A stretch of 64,000 nucleotides of DNA from Roseateles sp. (lineage in GTDB: Bacteria; Pseudomonadota; Gammaproteobacteria; Burkholderiales; Burkholderiaceae_C), in NCBI GenBank assembly GCA_019234295.1, contig JAFALK010000017.1, positions 124,001 to 188,000 of the forward strand, written 5' to 3'. Position 1 is the first letter of the stretch. Every line of letters begins with the position of its first letter. The notes beneath the pieces are model-generated. The model ran no database searches. It was not told the origin of the DNA and saw only the letters and a list, made by a program, of their open reading frames with translations. A program made the position numbers and the translations under genes. Of this stretch, positions 60,697-64,000 are shown piece by piece.

Positions 60697-62902
60697 GTCC
60701 TTGGCCAGCTGGCACGTGAACTATCTGCTTCACAGCACCGTGCTGCTGATCGCCGCCTGGATGCTGGAGCGCACGCGCTTGGTCCGCCGTCACACGGCCT
60801 GGCGCGAGGCGCTGTGGCGTACTGCCCTGCTGGGCGGCCTGTGCACGGCGAGCTGGCAGCTGGCTTGGCCACATCTGCATGCACGGCCCGAACCGACGCC
60901 CATGGTCATTTCGGCCGCCGTGCTGCCCGGGCCTGCGGTAATCGCCGAACCGGCTACAAAAGCTGCGCCACGGCTTCAAGTCGTGACTGCTCCGGCGCAG
61001 CCTCTGGAATCATCAGCCGATTGGCGAAGCGTCGCGAGCGTTCTCACCGTGCTGTGGCTGCCGCTGGCCGTCGTCGGCCTCGTGCTGCTTGGACTTCGCT
61101 GGCTGCTGCTGCGCGTCCAGGTGGCAAGGCTGCCTGCTCACACCGACACCCGCCTGCAGTCCCTCGCACAGCAGCTGGCCCGCCGCGCCGAGGTCCGGGC
61201 TCCGCAACTGCTGCTGTCGCGCCGCTGGCAAAGCCCCCTGGTCGCGCCGGGCGGCTCGATCTGCCTGCCCGAATGGGTGACGAGCCGGCTCGACGAAGCC
61301 CAGCGCGAGGCCGTCCTGGCGCATGAAGTCGCGCATCTGCGCCGCCGCGATCCGGCCTGGCGCTTGCTGACGCAGGCCATCGTCGCCCTGGCCTGGATGC
61401 AGCCGCTCAACCGCCTCGCCGCCCGCCGCCTGGACACGCTCGCCGAGCTGGCCTGCGATGCCTGGGCTGCCCGCTCCGAAGAACTAGGTCGTGCCCTGGC
61501 CGAAAGTCTCTACGTCTGTGCCAGCCAGCTCACGCGCAAGCGTGCGCCCCGTCTGGCTGCCGCCATGGGTCAGCCGCGCTCCGCCCTGGTGGCCCGCATT
61601 CAAACCCTTCTGGAGAGCAAGCCGATGAGTGATGAACAAGCCGTCAATTCGCGCCGCCTGCCGTGGCGCCGGATGCTGTTGGCAGCGCTCCTGATCGGCG
61701 GCGTCGCCGCGGCCCTGGCACCGGCCTTCGTGCTGGACGAGATGGACCTGGGCTGGCACTGGAGCGGCGACACCCATGTGGTGGCCTCGCGCAGCCCCTC
61801 GGGCGATTGGCGCATCCAGTCGCGCGGCGGTCGGCCGGAATTCAACGAGGACGAGGACGAGATCGTCAAGGTCTCGGGCGTGGTGACGCTCACCGAAGAC
61901 GCCAAGGGCGTCAAGCGCGCCGCTGAATACACGCCGGCACCCGACGGCAACATCACCTTCATGTACAGCGTGAACGGCAAGGAGCAGGCGCTGGACGAGG
62001 CGGGACGCGCCTGGCTCAAGATCATGGTGCAGCGCGCCGCCGACGCGATGGTGCCGCCCGAGCAGCGTGCCTCGAGGCTCTACGCCAAGGGCGGCGTGCC
62101 GAACGTGATCGCTTGGCTGGCGAAGTCCAGCTCGGACTATCAGCGCCGCGCCGTCATCCAGGCCCTGCTCCAGCTCCCCGAGGTGGGCCCGCTGAACACT
62201 GAGCAGTTGCGCGCCTTGCTCGGCAGCGTGGAGAAGATGGGCGGCGACTTTGACCGGCGCGAATCCTATGTGGCGCTGATCGAGCACCAGTTGCTCGGGG
62301 CAGAACAACAGCAAAACCTGCTGGCCGGCGTGGCCTCGATGGGCAGCGACTTCGATCGCCGCACCGTGCTCGAGCACCTGAGCAGCACCCTGGTCTCAAC
62401 GCCCGAGGTGCTCAAGGCCTGGGAGTCCGTCGTCGCGCGCATCGGCTCCGACTTCGACCGCCGCACCTCCATCGAGAGCCTCATGAAGCTGGACAACCCA
62501 ACGCCCGCGCAGGTCGACGCCGCCATCGCCGCGAGCGTGCATATCGGCAGCGACTTCGATCACCGCAGCGCCCTGATCGCCAGCGTGCCGCACTTGGTCA
62601 GCGACGCGCAGATCAACGCCTACGCGCAATCGGCTGGCCGCATCTCAGGCGACTTCGATCGGCGCGAGTCTCTGGTGGCCGTGATCGAACGCCAATCTCA
62701 GATCAGCAAGGCCGGCGCGATGGCCGTGATCGCCGCGCTGAGCAATATGGGATCGAGCTTCGACACCACGCAAGTGCTCGTCTCCCTGGCTGGCCACATG
62801 CCCAACGACGCCGAGCTGCTCAACGCCTACCGCGCCCGAGCGCGCGGGCTCCCGGACCATGAGCGGGGGCAGGTGGAGAAGGCGCTCGACAGGCTGAGCT
62901 GA
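60689..62902 (+). CDS. BlaR1-like M56 metallopeptidase with C-terminal FDRR-repeat domain
   Basis: The 737-residue protein has N-terminal membrane helices (about 11-26, 42-60 and 117-141), then an M56 zinc-peptidase site, LAHEVAHLRRRDP (residues 211-223), with the Glu in ELACDAWA as third ligand. A further membrane helix lies at 327-347. Unlike BlaR1, the outer domain is not penicillin-binding. It has a beta-like segment (350-450) and then seven units of about 34 residues headed by G-S-D-F-D-R-R (481-721). It should sense an outside signal and relieve repression by BlaI. No beta-lactamase gene is linked. Confidence 0.85.
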   Translation: MLESLASWHVNYLLHSTVLLIAAWMLERTRLVRRHTAWREALWRTALLGGLCTASWQLAWPHLHARPEPTPMVISAAVLPGPAVIAEPATKAAPRLQVVTAPAQPLESSADWRSVASVLTVLWLPLAVVGLVLLGLRWLLLRVQVARLPAHTDTRLQSLAQQLARRAEVRAPQLLLSRRWQSPLVAPGGSICLPEWVTSRLDEAQREAVLAHEVAHLRRRDPAWRLLTQAIVALAWMQPLNRLAARRLDTLAELACDAWAARSEELGRALAESLYVCASQLTRKRAPRLAAAMGQPRSALVARIQTLLESKPMSDEQAVNSRRLPWRRMLLAALLIGGVAAALAPAFVLDEMDLGWHWSGDTHVVASRSPSGDWRIQSRGGRPEFNEDEDEIVKVSGVVTLTEDAKGVKRAAEYTPAPDGNITFMYSVNGKEQALDEAGRAWLKIMVQRAADAMVPPEQRASRLYAKGGVPNVIAWLAKSSSDYQRRAVIQALLQLPEVGPLNTEQLRALLGSVEKMGGDFDRRESYVALIEHQLLGAEQQQNLLAGVASMGSDFDRRTVLEHLSSTLVSTPEVLKAWESVVARIGSDFDRRTSIESLMKLDNPTPAQVDAAIAASVHIGSDFDHRSALIASVPHLVSDAQINAYAQSAGRISGDFDRRESLVAVIERQSQISKAGAMAVIAALSNMGSSFDTTQVLVSLAGHMPNDAELLNAYRARARGLPDHERGQVEKALDRLS
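62129..62851 (+). repeat. Seven tandem protein repeats (about 34 residues each)
   Basis: Unit heads are SSDYQRR, GGDFDRR, GSDFDRR, GSDFDRR, GSDFDHR, SGDFDRR and GSSFDTT, at residues 481, 518, 552, 586, 620, 653 and 688, with lengths 37, 34, 34, 34, 33, 35 and 34. Each head is followed by an amphipathic pair of helices, resembling HEAT/ARM-type solenoids. DNA identity between units is modest, so the array is old. Confidence 0.75.
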
Positions 62903-62905
62903 GGC

Positions 62906-62933
62906 AACAACGCCCGCTGAAGCGGGCGTTGTT
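62906..62933. terminator. Bidirectional terminator between the M56 and thiolase genes
   Basis: AACAACGCCCGCT-GA-AGCGGGCGTTGTT is a perfect 13-bp inverted repeat between two converging genes, 3 bp after the M56 stop and 19 bp from the thiolase stop. Terminal T/A bases give a weak U-tract in both directions. Confidence 0.8.
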
Positions 62934-62952
62934 CATTGGCGCAGAACCAGAA

Positions 62953-64000
62953 TCAGATCAGCTCGACGCCCAGGGCCGTAGCCTCGCCGCCACCGATGCA
63001 CAGCGCCGCGACGCCGCGCTTCTTGCCCTGGCGCTTGAGCGCGCCCAGCAGCGTGACGATGATGCGCGCGCCGGAAGCGCCGATGGGGTGGCCCAGGGCC
63101 ACGGCGCCACCGTTGACGTTGACGATCTCGTGCGGCAGCTTGAACTCGGCCATGGCGGCCATGGTCACAGCGGCGAAGGCTTCGTTCACCTCCCACAGGT
63201 CGACGCTCTTGGCATCCCAGCCGTTCCGGGTCAGCAGCTTCTGGATCGCGCCGACCGGGGCGGTGGTGAACCACTCGGGCGCATTGGCATGCACGGCCGT
63301 GCCGACGATACGGGCAATAGGCGTCACGCCCATCTTGGCAGCGGTGCTTTCGCGCATCAACACCAGGGCCGCGGCGCCGTCGCTGATGCTCGAGGAGGTG
63401 GCGGCGGTGATGGTGCCGTCCTTCTTGAAGGCGGGCTTCAGGCCGGGGATCTTGTCGAGCTTGGCCTTGAAGGGCTGCTCGTCGCGACTGATCACCACGT
63501 CGCCGCCCTTGCCGGCCAGGGTGACGGGCGCCATTTCCCACTCGAAGCTGCCGTCCTCGTTGGCGCGCTTGGCGCGCTCGGTGGACGAGATGGCGAACGC
63601 ATCCTGTGCCTCGCGCGTGAAGGCGTACTTGCCCACGCATTGCTCGGCGAACACGCCCATGGCCTTGCCGCGCTCGTAGGCGTCCTCCAGGCCGTCCAGG
63701 GCCATGTGGTCATAGATCTGCGAGGCGCCGTACTTGATGCCCTTGCGAGCGAACATCAGGTGCGGGGCGTTGGTCATGCTCTCCATGCCACCGGCGATCA
63801 TGATGTCGGCGCTGCCGGCCTTCAGGGTGTCGTGGGCAAACATGGTGGCACGCATGCCGGCGCCGCACATCTTGGAGAGCGTGACCGCACCGACCGATTG
63901 CGGAAGGCCGGCCTTGAGCACGGCCTGTCGGGCCGGGGCCTGGCCCTGGCCTGCCATCAGGCAGTTGCCGATCAAGGCTTCGTCGATGGCATCGCCCGGC
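62953..64000 (-). CDS. Acetyl-CoA C-acetyltransferase (5' end missing)
   Basis: The frame is open to the window end, so the N-terminus is cut. The visible 349 residues have the acyl-enzyme Cys in LSKMCGAGMRA, GGMESMTNAPH, NEAFAAVTMAAM, the His in GGAVALGHPIGASGAR, and CIGGGEATA with the second Cys. This is a short-chain thiolase that condenses or cleaves acetoacetyl-CoA (AtoB/PhbA style). The TTG at 63975 is not a plausible start, because conserved residues (DAIDEALIGN) continue upstream to the edge. Confidence 0.92.
   Translation of the reverse strand, partial: PGDAIDEALIGNCLMAGQGQAPARQAVLKAGLPQSVGAVTLSKMCGAGMRATMFAHDTLKAGSADIMIAGGMESMTNAPHLMFARKGIKYGASQIYDHMALDGLEDAYERGKAMGVFAEQCVGKYAFTREAQDAFAISSTERAKRANEDGSFEWEMAPVTLAGKGGDVVISRDEQPFKAKLDKIPGLKPAFKKDGTITAATSSSISDGAAALVLMRESTAAKMGVTPIARIVGTAVHANAPEWFTTAPVGAIQKLLTRNGWDAKSVDLWEVNEAFAAVTMAAMAEFKLPHEIVNVNGGAVALGHPIGASGARIIVTLLGALKRQGKKRGVAALCIGGGEATALGVELI

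Overview
The window is about 64 kb of a compact, high-GC chromosome. Gene content and protein style point to a betaproteobacterium of the order Burkholderiales, near the Comamonadaceae/Sphaerotilaceae: ybeY-phoH, the cold-shock set cspA plus a second-type infA, a DUF1840 protein, an HU protein with a Lys/Ala tail, an orphan CheZ, and a palindromic intergenic element. I placed it by recognition only, without a database search. No gene-free stretch exceeds 300 bases. I saw no insertion sequence, prophage, CRISPR array or rRNA. There is one tRNA, Leu(CAG). Genes form short runs on both strands, and many are joined by ATGA, GTGA or TTGA stop/start overlaps.

Region by region. 1-9.2 kb: ybeY (cut by the window edge) and phoH; a NarL-type two-component pair; ruvAB; a DEAD-box helicase; a glutathione S-transferase; a membrane fatty acid hydroxylase; a histidine phosphatase. 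9.2-12.6 kb: an HD-GYP protein coupled to a PAS-GGDEF-EAL protein. 12.8-17.3 kb: beta-ketoadipate/phenylacetate-type genes (thiolase, IclR regulator, 3-hydroxyacyl-CoA dehydrogenase, enoyl-CoA hydratase). 17.3-25.2 kb: membrane and lipoprotein genes, a LacI regulator, HU, a lipase, a YCII protein, tRNA-Leu and a transglutaminase-like membrane protein. 25.3-28.6 kb: a lysine-degradation pair (lysine 6-dehydrogenase/saccharopine dehydrogenase family and alpha-aminoadipate semialdehyde dehydrogenase) divergent from an Lrp regulator. 28.7-37 kb: an SPFH protein with a ribbon-helix-helix protein, a 38-codon membrane peptide behind a textbook sigma-54 promoter, a decayed fatty acid hydroxylase gene, an NnrU/ABC-exporter/flavin-oxidase operon, a flotillin-like protein and a second pseudogene. 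37-46 kb: infA, cspA, two periplasmic binding proteins, NUDIX, the RbgA-type GTPase, MtfA, CheZ, a diguanylate cyclase and a DUF2520 protein. 46-64 kb: a fused indolepyruvate ferredoxin oxidoreductase with its Lrp regulator, a QseBC-like pair, fumC, lepB, a second diguanylate cyclase, an amidase, an acyl-CoA dehydrogenase, an SDR, a BlaI/M56 peptidase operon and an acetyl-CoA acetyltransferase cut by the window end.

How it fits together. The catabolic genes suggest amino-acid and aromatic use: lysine through aminoadipate, aromatic amino acids through arylpyruvates, and ring-cleavage products to acetyl-CoA and succinyl-CoA. Four cyclic-di-GMP proteins and CheZ point to a lifestyle switching between motility and attachment. 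The most distinctive items are: the BlaI/M56 operon, with two perfect operator copies over its promoter and a C-terminal array of about seven 34-residue FDRR repeats; the sigma-54-driven membrane peptide; and the TTGA-coupled operon ending in a predicted Tat-exported, bicovalent-flavin oxidase.
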